A DNA stretch of 39,892 bases from Flavobacteriales bacterium UBA7690 (lineage in GTDB: Bacteria; Bacteroidota; Bacteroidia; Flavobacteriales_F; PHOS-HE28), in NCBI GenBank assembly GCA_002482775.1, contig DLGQ01000041.1, positions 1 to 39,892 of the forward strand, read 5' to 3'. Shown in pieces: positions 32,907 to 39,892 of the stretch. The stretch's first letter is position 1. The number at the start of each line of letters is the position of its first letter. The notes beneath the pieces are model-generated. The model made no database searches, was not told where the DNA came from, and was given only the letters and a program-made list of their open reading frames with translations. The position numbers and the translations under genes were made by a program.

Positions 32907-33980
32907 ATGCGGCTCGACGACACCCAGATCCTGCGATCGTTCAGCACGCGGCGCGTTCTGCTGCCGGTGGTCATCGGCCTTTCCATCACCGCGTTCTTGG
33001 TGTGGCGAAACGCCGATTGGGATGCGCTGGAACGGGTCCGGTGGACTTGGAGCACCACCTTCTGGATGATCCTCGCCGCGCTGAGCGTGGTGGTGCGCGA
33101 CTACGCCTACATGATCCGGATGCGGCACCTCACCGATCGCGAGCTCAGCTGGTGGCGCACGTTCGTGGTGATCATGTTGTGGGAGTTCGCTTCGGCCTTG
33201 GCACCGGGCATCATCGGCGGTGGATTCCTCTTCGCCATCCTCATCCTCACTCGCGAAGGGATCGAAGCGGGAAAGAGCATCACCATCATCACCTTCACCT
33301 CGTTCCTCGATGGCATCTTCCTCGCCGTGATGGCACCGCTGGTCTATTTCGCCGTGGGCCGCGATGCGCTTTTCGCGGGGATGGACACCGGCTCCGGGCC
33401 GTGGGATACCGGCTTCTTCGTCTGGTTCTGGATCGTCTACTTCGGCATCCTCGGCTACAAGCTCTTCGTGGGGTATGCCCTCTTCGTGAACCCCGCGTTC
33501 GTGAAACGTGCGCTCGTGGGGATCTTCTCCGCCCCCATCCTCCGGCGCTGGCGACGCGGCATGGTGACCACCGGCGACCAGCTGATCACCGCCGCCAACG
33601 GACTTAAGAAACGCGGCTGGGACTATTGGTGGCCCGCCCTCATCGCCACCTTCGTTTCGTGGACCGCCCGCTACTCCATCGTCAACTGCATCCTCCATGC
33701 ATTCCACCCGGACATGGGTTTCCGCGACGATGGCGTGATCTACGGCAAACAAGTGATCATGGGCATCATCGTGCTCCTGAGCCCCACGCCCGGCGGCAGC
33801 GGCCTGGCCGAATTCATCTTCAACGATTTCCTCGGGCTCTTCATCGCTACGGGTCTCGCACCCGCATTGGCCCTGGTGTGGCGCCTGATGAGCTACTACC
33901 CCTACATCGTGATGGGGCTGGTGCTGCTGCCACGGTGGATCCGGCGGAACATCGTGCCGAAGGTGCTGGGGCGGGCTTGA
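32907..33980 (+). CDS. Flippase-like membrane protein (lysylphosphatidylglycerol synthase TM region family)
   Basis: This is a 357-residue integral membrane protein of the UPF0104/LPG synthase TM superfamily, with about 8 helices. The opening MRLDDTQILRSFSTRRVLLP then IVIGL-type helix, the loop RDYAYMIRMRHLTDRELSWW, and the motif FASALAPGIIGGGFLFAILI (the 'P-G-x-x-G' helix) fit that family. LLSPTPGGSGLAEFIFNDFL near the end matches its 'P-x-P-G-G-x-G-x-x-E' signature. It lacks the soluble synthase domain of MprF, so it could move lipids or glycolipids across the membrane; the cargo is unknown. It is followed by the nucleoside transporter with a 42-base gap. Confidence 0.88.
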   Translation: MRLDDTQILRSFSTRRVLLPVVIGLSITAFLVWRNADWDALERVRWTWSTTFWMILAALSVVVRDYAYMIRMRHLTDRELSWWRTFVVIMLWEFASALAPGIIGGGFLFAILILTREGIEAGKSITIITFTSFLDGIFLAVMAPLVYFAVGRDALFAGMDTGSGPWDTGFFVWFWIVYFGILGYKLFVGYALFVNPAFVKRALVGIFSAPILRRWRRGMVTTGDQLITAANGLKKRGWDYWWPALIATFVSWTARYSIVNCILHAFHPDMGFRDDGVIYGKQVIMGIIVLLSPTPGGSGLAEFIFNDFLGLFIATGLAPALALVWRLMSYYPYIVMGLVLLPRWIRRNIVPKVLGRA

Positions 33981-33994
33981 TCCGAACTTCCTTC

Positions 33995-34002
33995 TACATT
34001 CA
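33995..34002 (+). promoter_or_regulatory. -7 promoter box TACATTCA
   Basis: This TAnnTTYR box ends 20 bases before the ATG at 34023. Confidence 0.45.
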
Positions 34003-34022
34003 CGCTCCACCAACCATTTTCT

Positions 34023-35285
34023 ATGGAACGTTTCACCGGATTGATCGGCGTCGCACTGATCCTTGGCATCGCCTTCTTGGCGAGCAACAACCGCAAGGCG
34101 ATCAACTACCGGCTCGTGCTTAGCGGGCTGGGGCTGCAGATCCTGATCGCGCTGTTGATCTTCAAAGTGGATGCCGTGAAACGTGGCTTCCAGTGGCTCG
34201 GGCGGCGCATGGGCGATGTGGAACATGCCGCACGCCGGGGTGCTGAGTTCGTCTGGGGTGGTGTCGGCGTGGATCACTTCGATGGCACCATCGGCACCTT
34301 CGCCAGCGGCGGTTTCATCTTCGCCTTCAACATCACGGCCACCATCATCCTGGTGTGTGTGCTGGTCGCCATCCTGTACCACATCCGCGTAATGCAGTTC
34401 ATCGTGGGCATAGTGGCCAAGGCGATGAACTTCGTGATGCGCGTGAGCGGCGCCGAAGCGTTGAGCAACGTGGCCAGCGCCTTCGTGGGCCAAGTGGAAG
34501 CGCAGGTGATGATACGCCCCTACCTCGCGGGCATGACACGCAGCGAACTGCTCGCCAGCATGACCGGCTCGTTGGCGTGCATCGCCGGTGGCATCCTGAT
34601 CGTGTACGTGGGCATGGCCGAACGTGCCGGCATGGACCTCGCCGCCAACCTGATCGCGGCGAGCTTGATGGCCGCGCCCGGCGCGCTGGTGATCAGCAAG
34701 ATCGTATGGCCCGAAACGGAGGAAAGCCAGACGATGGGCAACGTGAAGCTAGAGGTGAAGAGCAACTACGTGAACATCATCGATGCCATCGGCCACGGTG
34801 CTGGAGACGGGTTCAAGATCGCCATGAACGTGATCGCCATGCTGATCGGTTTCATCTCGTTGATCGCGTTGGTGAACTACCTGATGACGACGATCGGTCA
34901 TGCCTGCGGTCTGGACTTCGCGCTCACGCTCGACTGGGTATTCGGAAAACTCTTCACCCCGATGGCATGGGCCATGGGCGTGCCCTCCCAAGACCTCAAC
35001 AGCGTTGCCACACTGCTCGGCGAGAAACTCACCGTGAACGAGTTCCTCGCTTTCCAACACCTGAGCGACGGCACCCGACCCGTGATGACGGAAAAAGGCC
35101 TGTTGATCGTCTCCATCGCCATCTGCGGTTTTGCGAACTTCAGCAGTGTGGGCATGCAGATCGGCGGTATCGGCGAACTGGCTCCTTCACGCAGGGCCGA
35201 CCTGGCGAAGCTGGGCCTGAAAGCCTTGCTATGCGGAACGCTGGCCAGTTACATGAGCGCGACGTTGGCGGGGATCCTGATGTGA
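34023..35285 (+). CDS. Concentrative nucleoside transporter (CNT/NupC family)
   Basis: This is a 420-residue inner-membrane symporter importing nucleosides with H+ or Na+. N-terminal helices lead to FASGGFIFAFNITATIILVC. The core then shows ALSNVASAFVGQVEAQVMIR, the counterpart of the CNT 'G-Q-(T/S)-E' substrate hairpin. Next come MTGSLACIAGGILIVYVGMA and AASLMAAPGALVISKIVWPE, and near the end ICGFANFSSVGMQIGGIGEL, the second substrate hairpin. All are in the family order. With two deoxynucleoside kinases and thyA in the window, salvage of deoxynucleosides is plausible. The Na+ versus H+ coupling cannot be told. Confidence 0.94.
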   Translation: MERFTGLIGVALILGIAFLASNNRKAINYRLVLSGLGLQILIALLIFKVDAVKRGFQWLGRRMGDVEHAARRGAEFVWGGVGVDHFDGTIGTFASGGFIFAFNITATIILVCVLVAILYHIRVMQFIVGIVAKAMNFVMRVSGAEALSNVASAFVGQVEAQVMIRPYLAGMTRSELLASMTGSLACIAGGILIVYVGMAERAGMDLAANLIAASLMAAPGALVISKIVWPETEESQTMGNVKLEVKSNYVNIIDAIGHGAGDGFKIAMNVIAMLIGFISLIALVNYLMTTIGHACGLDFALTLDWVFGKLFTPMAWAMGVPSQDLNSVATLLGEKLTVNEFLAFQHLSDGTRPVMTEKGLLIVSIAICGFANFSSVGMQIGGIGELAPSRRADLAKLGLKALLCGTLASYMSATLAGILM

Positions 35286-35320
35286 GCCTTCCCAACTGAC
35301 CACGGCCCGGATCAGCGACC

Positions 35321-35569
35321 ATGGATGGCCTTTTGTTCGATTTAGGGAAATGGTTGTTCAATGCCATCGGGGGCACTGTCCGCTTCGCATATGGAACTCT
35401 TATCCGCGCCTTGCGATTGACAAAGCGCCAGTCATTCTCATACGAAGAGTATTTGAACGGACCGAAGGTTCCTAGGGACAAACTCTTCGATGGTGATGCC
35501 CATCGATTCAACAATATCTTGATCGGCCTTCTATTCCTTGGGGCGCTCTTCGGTCTAACGACCTGCTGA
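35321..35569 (+). CDS. Small hypothetical membrane protein
   Basis: This is an 82-residue protein with one clear C-terminal membrane segment (NILIGLLFLGALFGLTTC) and an amphipathic N-terminal stretch (LFDLGKWLFNAIGGTVRFAY). The middle is charged. No family is recognised. Its DNA is less GC-rich than its neighbours. It precedes the CHAP gene by 18 bases in the same direction, so the two probably share a transcript. A holin-like or immunity role is only speculation. The ATG at 35321 is the first in frame. Confidence 0.55.
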   Translation: MDGLLFDLGKWLFNAIGGTVRFAYGTLIRALRLTKRQSFSYEEYLNGPKVPRDKLFDGDAHRFNNILIGLLFLGALFGLTTC

Positions 35570-35587
35570 ATCGTTTACGACCAGGTC

Positions 35588-36175
35588 ATGAAGTGTTCTG
35601 CTTTAATCATCCTCTGCCTGCTTATCGGCGCAGGTTGGTTCATCTGGTCCAGAAAGGCCGAGATCAAAGAGCTTGTCGCTCCTGTTGAACGTATCGCTGG
35701 TGAACCGATCGATTCCCTCCACGGGGTCATCGTCCGCTACAACGATGGCTTCGGCGCGATCCACGGCCGCAACGTGGTGGACGGCTACAACGTCGGCTTG
35801 AAATACCAATGTGTGGAGTTCGTGAAGCGCTATTACTTGGAACACTACGGCCACCGCATGCCCAACAGCTACGGCCACGCGAAGGACTTCTTCGACACGA
35901 CACTCGTTGATAGCACCTTGAACACCGACCGCGGGCTGCTTCAATTCACGAACCCGAGCGCTACGAAGCCACGCGTGGGCGATCTTGTCGTCTTGGACGC
36001 ATGGAAAGGCAACTCCTTCGGCCATGTCGCCATCGTAAGCGCGGTGGACAACGGCGAGGTGGAGGTCATTCAACAGAACACACGGTCCACACGTACAAGC
36101 TACGACCTGGACCATACCGACGGGCGCTACCATATCGAGAGCAAGCGCGTCTCCGGTTGGCTCCGGATGCCTTGA
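35588..36175 (+). CDS. CHAP-domain amidase/peptidase, membrane-anchored
   Basis: This is a 195-residue protein with an N-terminal signal anchor (CSALIILCLLIGAGWFIW) and a CHAP domain, a papain-like fold that cuts peptidoglycan peptides or glutathionylspermidine-type amides. The catalytic cysteine is Cys75 in KYQCVEFVKRYY and the histidine is His146 in SFGHVAIVS. RVGDLVVLDAW just before the histidine strand is the usual CHAP context. The catalytic domain should face the periplasm. It forms a pair with the 82-residue membrane protein upstream. No binding domain is present. Confidence 0.9.
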   Translation: MKCSALIILCLLIGAGWFIWSRKAEIKELVAPVERIAGEPIDSLHGVIVRYNDGFGAIHGRNVVDGYNVGLKYQCVEFVKRYYLEHYGHRMPNSYGHAKDFFDTTLVDSTLNTDRGLLQFTNPSATKPRVGDLVVLDAWKGNSFGHVAIVSAVDNGEVEVIQQNTRSTRTSYDLDHTDGRYHIESKRVSGWLRMP

Positions 36176-36181
36176 TCAGCC

Positions 36182-36189
36182 TATCTTCA
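36182..36189 (+). promoter_or_regulatory. -7 promoter box TATCTTCA
   Basis: This TAnnTTYR box ends 18 bases before the ATG at 36208 and only 7 bases after the CHAP stop codon. Confidence 0.45.
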
Positions 36190-36207
36190 AACCATCATCC
36201 ATCGATC

Positions 36208-37866
36208 ATGAAGCTTCGTTACCTCCTTCCGTTCATCGCCGTTTGCATGGCCGTTCTCGTACAGGGCCAAGCCGCCAAATTGCAAGTGGGCAAGTCGTTC
36301 TCGCGTGTTGCCAAGGATGCCAATGGCGATGTGTATGCCGTGATGGGTGGCGTGCTCGTGGGCGATAAAGAGGGCTTGGTATACGTGGAAGATAACCTGG
36401 TGCAAAAGGTGGTGCGCCTGGATGGCCAGATGAACACCGCCGAGGAACTGGTGCTGAAGAATATCCCCTTCGATGCGGCGGTCTGGAACGGTGTGGCACC
36501 GATCATCGTGGATGGCACCTTGCATTGCCTGCTCGCTTCCAACACCAAGAAAAGCACGGACTTCGCGGTCGCACAAGTGGACTCGCGCGGCGTACCTGCG
36601 CTGGGTGTGATACGCCGCGTGGCCAGCAGCGACATCCTCTTCCAGAACGATCCCACGAACTCACTTCCCAACCGCCCGCAGCCCGACCCGATCCTCTTTT
36701 CCAAAGGCTTGCTTTATGCCCACCAAGAACGGATCATCGCAGCGGCCGACGGGCAACACTTCTTGCTGAACAACTACACCAGCGACGAAAAGGGGAACAA
36801 GCGTTTCTGGTTCGCGTACCTCGACAAGGAATTCACCGAGCTGTGGAGCGGCACGGCCACGCTACCCTATTCCGATACGCAGAGCACGATACACCAGATC
36901 AGCCTGGCGAACGATGGCACGATACACCTGCTCACCTACCTGTTCCCCTGCGAGACCGAAGCCCAGAAAAGCGACAAGCTCTGCCACGAGACACACCTCA
37001 CCACACTTTCCGATCGCGGCAAGACGGTGAAGGATATCCTCGTGGACAAGGACTTCGTTTCCAGCGCACGGTTATGCGAACGCGATGGCGGCAAGGTGTC
37101 CATGGCCATACGCTACGGCTCGCTCACCGGGCAACCCGGCTGGGTGCTCACCTTCGATCCACTGGACCCGAAACTGAAGACCACTCCGCTGGTGGATCAG
37201 CGCATCGCATCCATCAAGAAGACGAAGTTGATGGCCTACGGATCCATTGAACCCGGGGCGAAGAAGGGTGTGGTTTCGCGCACCGCGAAAGTGCCCAACG
37301 AAGTGGTGGAGCTGATCCCGACATGGGATGGTCTCGTACTCGTTGAGACCTTTTTGGAAACGGCTTTCGAAGTGCCCATGGGTGAGGCCATCGCCATGCG
37401 CCGCCTTGGTGGTGATGTGCGCACGAGCTTCATCGCAGCTAACGATTCCATCCAATGGCAACACATCGCCGAACGCGCGTTCATGACCACCGCTGGTCAG
37501 TCGTACGATGGTGTGGATGTTCACCTTTCCGCGAACGGCCTCACGCTGCTCTACGATCACACGCCGAAAGGCTTGGAAGCGATCTTGCAGTCGGGTTCGG
37601 CACCGGTGACCGAAGGTGAAGACAAGAAGAGCAAGAAGGACAAGATCGCTGCGCCTGCGGAATCCGGCGTGCTGAAGGCGGTCACGCTCGACCCGCGTGG
37701 TACCGTGGTCGCCACTGGGACCGCGTTGATCCACCCGGACGGCTTCATGCCCTGCCCCGTCGGCTCGTTGGCAGGCACCTCGGGCAAGGTGTTCGTGGTG
37801 AAAACCTTCGACCGGAAGAACAGCTATTCCTTCGCGCTGATCGATGCCTCGGTGGTGGGAAAGTAG
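36208..37866 (+). CDS. Hypothetical secreted protein
   Basis: This is a 552-residue protein with a signal peptide (MKLRYLLPFIAVCMAVLVQG then QAAK). The mature part is strand-rich (FSRVAKDANGDVYAVMGGVL, GWVLTFDPLDPKLKTTPLVD), suggesting a propeller-like fold. A lysine-rich loop, EGEDKKSKKDKIAAPAE, interrupts the last third. No T9SS sorting domain and no lipobox are seen, so it should be periplasmic. I recognise no enzyme motif. The start at 36208 is fixed by the signal peptide and a promoter box; the frame upstream overlaps the CHAP gene. Confidence 0.8.
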   Translation: MKLRYLLPFIAVCMAVLVQGQAAKLQVGKSFSRVAKDANGDVYAVMGGVLVGDKEGLVYVEDNLVQKVVRLDGQMNTAEELVLKNIPFDAAVWNGVAPIIVDGTLHCLLASNTKKSTDFAVAQVDSRGVPALGVIRRVASSDILFQNDPTNSLPNRPQPDPILFSKGLLYAHQERIIAAADGQHFLLNNYTSDEKGNKRFWFAYLDKEFTELWSGTATLPYSDTQSTIHQISLANDGTIHLLTYLFPCETEAQKSDKLCHETHLTTLSDRGKTVKDILVDKDFVSSARLCERDGGKVSMAIRYGSLTGQPGWVLTFDPLDPKLKTTPLVDQRIASIKKTKLMAYGSIEPGAKKGVVSRTAKVPNEVVELIPTWDGLVLVETFLETAFEVPMGEAIAMRRLGGDVRTSFIAANDSIQWQHIAERAFMTTAGQSYDGVDVHLSANGLTLLYDHTPKGLEAILQSGSAPVTEGEDKKSKKDKIAAPAESGVLKAVTLDPRGTVVATGTALIHPDGFMPCPVGSLAGTSGKVFVVKTFDRKNSYSFALIDASVVGK

Positions 37867-37936
37867 CGCCCCGCTTCGCCGTCCGTGTTGTTGATCACTT
37901 TGCAGCCGCGGGCGGAAGTGCCCAACGCTGTGCGGC

Positions 37937-37944
37937 TACTTTTG
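37937..37944 (+). promoter_or_regulatory. -7 promoter box TACTTTTG for the ClC gene
   Basis: This TAnnTTTG box ends 10 bases before the ATG at 37955, leaving an almost leaderless transcript. Confidence 0.5.
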
Positions 37945-37954
37945 GCCCCGCACC

Positions 37955-39361
37955 ATGGCCGCGCACGACTACCGCAGTATTCCCGCCAAGATCCAGAAGA
38001 CAGTCTGGGCTTGGCTGGAGCGTGTACGCCTGTGGGCCTGGAACAGCCAAGCGAAGAATTTCATACTGCTTGCACTGCCCTACCAGACCAGTGCCATCCT
38101 TACCGCGTTGGTGGCCGTGGGCTACGCGAAGCTCTTCCAGTGGGCCGAACATTGGAACAGCACCTTCATCGCCGCCAACCCGAAGTTGATCTGGCTCACC
38201 GCGCCGATCGCTTTCCTCACCAGTTGGTGGCTCGTTCGCTTCTTCTCGCCCATGGCCGGTGGCAGCGGTATTCCACAGTTGATCGCGGCGGTGGAGGTCG
38301 GTAATGATGAAGAGAAGAACGATGGCAGCTGGCGCTTCCTAAACGTGCGCATCATCCTGGTGAAGATCGTGAGCAGCATCGCCATGGTGCTCGGTGGTGG
38401 CGCTGTGGGGCGAGAAGGACCCACGCTGCAGATCGCGGGAAGCGTCTACCGTACCGTACACAAACTGCTGCCACCGTTCTGGCCGAAGGTGAGCCGCAAA
38501 GTGATGATGATCACCGGTGGTGCTGCGGGTTTGAGCGCGGCCTTCAACACGCCGCTCGGTGGTATCGTGTTCGCCATCGAAGAGCTCACGCGCACGCACA
38601 TCGCCAAGTTCCGCACGGCGGTGTTGAGCTCGGTGATCCTCAGCGGCATGACGGCGCAATGGCTGCTGGGCCCCTACTTGTTGCTCGGTTATCCGAAGGT
38701 GGCCACGGTGGGCATCTCGTTCATGTACAAGCTGCTTGCCATCAGCGTGGTGTGCGGTGTGCTCGGTGCCCTGTCATGCAAATTCATGTTGCTGCTCGAC
38801 AAGATCCGCCGTTCGCTGAAGAGCTGGGGCACCCAAGGCGCGTTCGTGCTGGCGTGCGCGTTCGGCTTCGCTGGCATCGCATGGTCCTTCGGGATCTACT
38901 CGTTGGGCAGCGGCGAAACATTGCTGGACCATTACCTCTTCGCGCCCGATGTGACACCCACGTGGCAGAACGTGGTGGGCCGCTATTTCGGCGGTATCAT
39001 CAGCAGTGGCAGTGGTGGCGCTGGCGGCATGTTCGCGCCTTCGCTCACCACGGGCGCTTCCATCGGCGGCTTGTTCGGCCATTGGTTCGGAGAGGATCGT
39101 GGGGAACTGAACATGATGATCCTCGGTGGCATGTGCGCCTTCCTCACCGGTGTCACGCGTTCACCCTTCACCAGTGCGATCCTCGTACTGGAGATGACCG
39201 ACCGCCACAGCGTGATCTTCCAGTTGATGTACGCCGGCATGATCGCTTCCGTAGTGGCCCACGCTGTTGATAGCCGATCGTTCTACGACCGCATGAAGAA
39301 CCGCCTGATCGACTCGGTGCCCGGTCTGCGTAGGCCGCCCACGGAAGAGGTGATGGAGTGA
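37955..39361 (+). CDS. ClC-family chloride transporter, probably Cl-/H+ antiporter
   Basis: This 468-residue integral membrane protein moves chloride, usually against protons in bacteria. The anion-path motifs are GGSGIPQ (102-108), GGAVGREGPTLQ (149-159, gating Glu154) and SSGSGGAGGMFAPSLTTGAS. FAIEELTRTH carries the internal proton-path glutamate (Glu209 or 210) that channels lack. Both glutamates argue for antiport rather than a passive channel. There are no C-terminal CBS domains. It ends with a short charged tail (PPTEEVME). thyA follows after 64 bases in the same direction with its own promoter box. Confidence 0.94.
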   Translation: MAAHDYRSIPAKIQKTVWAWLERVRLWAWNSQAKNFILLALPYQTSAILTALVAVGYAKLFQWAEHWNSTFIAANPKLIWLTAPIAFLTSWWLVRFFSPMAGGSGIPQLIAAVEVGNDEEKNDGSWRFLNVRIILVKIVSSIAMVLGGGAVGREGPTLQIAGSVYRTVHKLLPPFWPKVSRKVMMITGGAAGLSAAFNTPLGGIVFAIEELTRTHIAKFRTAVLSSVILSGMTAQWLLGPYLLLGYPKVATVGISFMYKLLAISVVCGVLGALSCKFMLLLDKIRRSLKSWGTQGAFVLACAFGFAGIAWSFGIYSLGSGETLLDHYLFAPDVTPTWQNVVGRYFGGIISSGSGGAGGMFAPSLTTGASIGGLFGHWFGEDRGELNMMILGGMCAFLTGVTRSPFTSAILVLEMTDRHSVIFQLMYAGMIASVVAHAVDSRSFYDRMKNRLIDSVPGLRRPPTEEVME

Positions 39362-39407
39362 GCGCTCACGGCTTTTCAACAACACTTCGCACGCTCTGCC
39401 GCGCCCG

Positions 39408-39415
39408 TACCTTCG
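39408..39415 (+). promoter_or_regulatory. -7 promoter box TACCTTCG for thyA
   Basis: This TAnnTTYG box ends 10 bases before the thyA ATG at 39426, again an almost leaderless layout. Confidence 0.5.
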
Positions 39416-39425
39416 CGGCGTACAC

Positions 39426-39892
39426 ATGCAACAGTACCTCGATCTCCTCCAGCACATTCTGGACAACGGCACGCGAAAGACCGACCGCACCGGCACCGGC
39501 ACCATCAGTTGTTTCGGCTACCAGATGCGCTTTGATCTCGCCGAGGGTTTTCCCGTCCTCACCACCAAGAAGCTCCACCTCAAGAGCATCATCCACGAAC
39601 TGCTGTGGTTCTTGAAGGGTGATACCAACATCAGGTACCTCCAAGAGAACGGCGTGAAGATCTGGGACGAGTGGGCCGATGCGAACGGCAACCTGGGTCC
39701 GGTGTATGGCTACCAATGGCGAAGCTGGGCCACTCCCGATGGCCGCACGATCGATCAGATCAGCGACCTGGTGGCGATGATCAAGAAGAACCCGGACAGC
39801 CGCCGCTTGATCGTGAGCGCGTGGAACCCGGCCGATGTGCCGAACATGGCGCTGCCGCCCTGCCACTGCCTGTTCCAGTTCTACGTGGCCGA
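39426..39892 (+). CDS. thyA: Thymidylate synthase ThyA (3' end cut by window edge)
   Basis: ThyA methylates dUMP to dTMP using methylene-tetrahydrofolate. 155 codons are visible, roughly the first 60% of a typical 264-residue enzyme. Seen are the phosphate-binding DRTGTGTISCFG (Arg21), HELLWFLKGDTNIRYL with the folate-site glutamate, WDEWADANGNLGPVYGYQWR, DSRRLIVSAWNP and the catalytic cysteine in LPPCHCLFQFY (Cys146). The start is the ATG at 39426, ten bases after a TACCTTCG box. Together with folK and the deoxynucleoside kinases it makes a local theme of nucleotide metabolism, although they are not one operon. Confidence 0.96.
   Translation, partial: MQQYLDLLQHILDNGTRKTDRTGTGTISCFGYQMRFDLAEGFPVLTTKKLHLKSIIHELLWFLKGDTNIRYLQENGVKIWDEWADANGNLGPVYGYQWRSWATPDGRTIDQISDLVAMIKKNPDSRRLIVSAWNPADVPNMALPPCHCLFQFYVA

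Noticed and set aside
39358..39369. 12-bp palindrome GTGAGCGCTCAC across the ClC stop codon
   Set aside because: It is short and partly coding, with no T-run; there is not enough to call a terminator or operator.

Overview
The window looks like a piece of a GC-rich, uncultured Bacteroidota chromosome, probably Flavobacteriales-like. Three secreted proteins end in type IX secretion (T9SS) sorting domains. A DUF6089-type outer-membrane barrel is present. Genes lack Shine-Dalgarno sequences, and many starts sit just downstream of a TAnnTTYG box, a variant of the Bacteroidota -7 element TAnnTTTG. Most of the window is ordinary chromosome: housekeeping enzymes, transporters and secreted proteins, densely packed on both strands. 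The lineage is an inference; no rRNA is present to confirm it.

Layout. 1-2095 (-): mutS, cut by the left edge. 2217-3870 (+): a SpoU/TrmH RNA methyltransferase and a DUF6089 barrel protein. 3967-5319: an IS110-family element whose transposase (-) is preceded by about 320 nt of non-coding, strongly structured sequence that folds like a bridge RNA. 5366-7001 (-): a lower-GC scar with an N-terminally missing RHS-core ORF and a small secreted protein. 7070-9996 (-): folK, a deoxynucleoside kinase and a TPR/OmpA-like lipoprotein. 10109-11902 (+): sppA. 12058-12870 (-): DUF2797 protein. 12940-16121 (+): GH3-family enzyme, a secreted protein and a second deoxynucleoside kinase with a Lys/Ala tail. 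16308-19421 (+): a T9SS beta-helix protein with four 147-residue repeats. 19514-21745 (-): K+-dependent membrane pyrophosphatase. 22047-23831 (+): another T9SS protein. 23838-24771: a foreign-looking gene framed by two copies of the 3' end of the pyruvate dehydrogenase E1-beta gene, followed by that gene (-). 25788-27161 (-): LamG T9SS protein. 27297-29735 (+): etfB, etfA and a bifunctional nuclease. 29863-32769 (-): two APC amino-acid permeases. 32907-39361 (+): flippase-like membrane protein, concentrative nucleoside transporter, small membrane protein plus CHAP amidase, secreted protein, ClC transporter. 39426 to the right edge (+): thyA, cut.

How the genes fit together. Nucleotide and folate functions recur: folK, two deoxynucleoside kinases, a nucleoside importer and thyA. 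EtfAB and PDH E1-beta feed central energy metabolism, and the ion-pumping pyrophosphatase and ClC protein handle ion gradients. The accessory material is in two spots: the IS110/RHS block at about 3.97-7.0 kb and the insert at about 23.8-24.7 kb. The most interesting signals are the candidate bridge RNA, whose loops match the element's own junctions, and the pdhB 3'-end duplication around the inserted gene.
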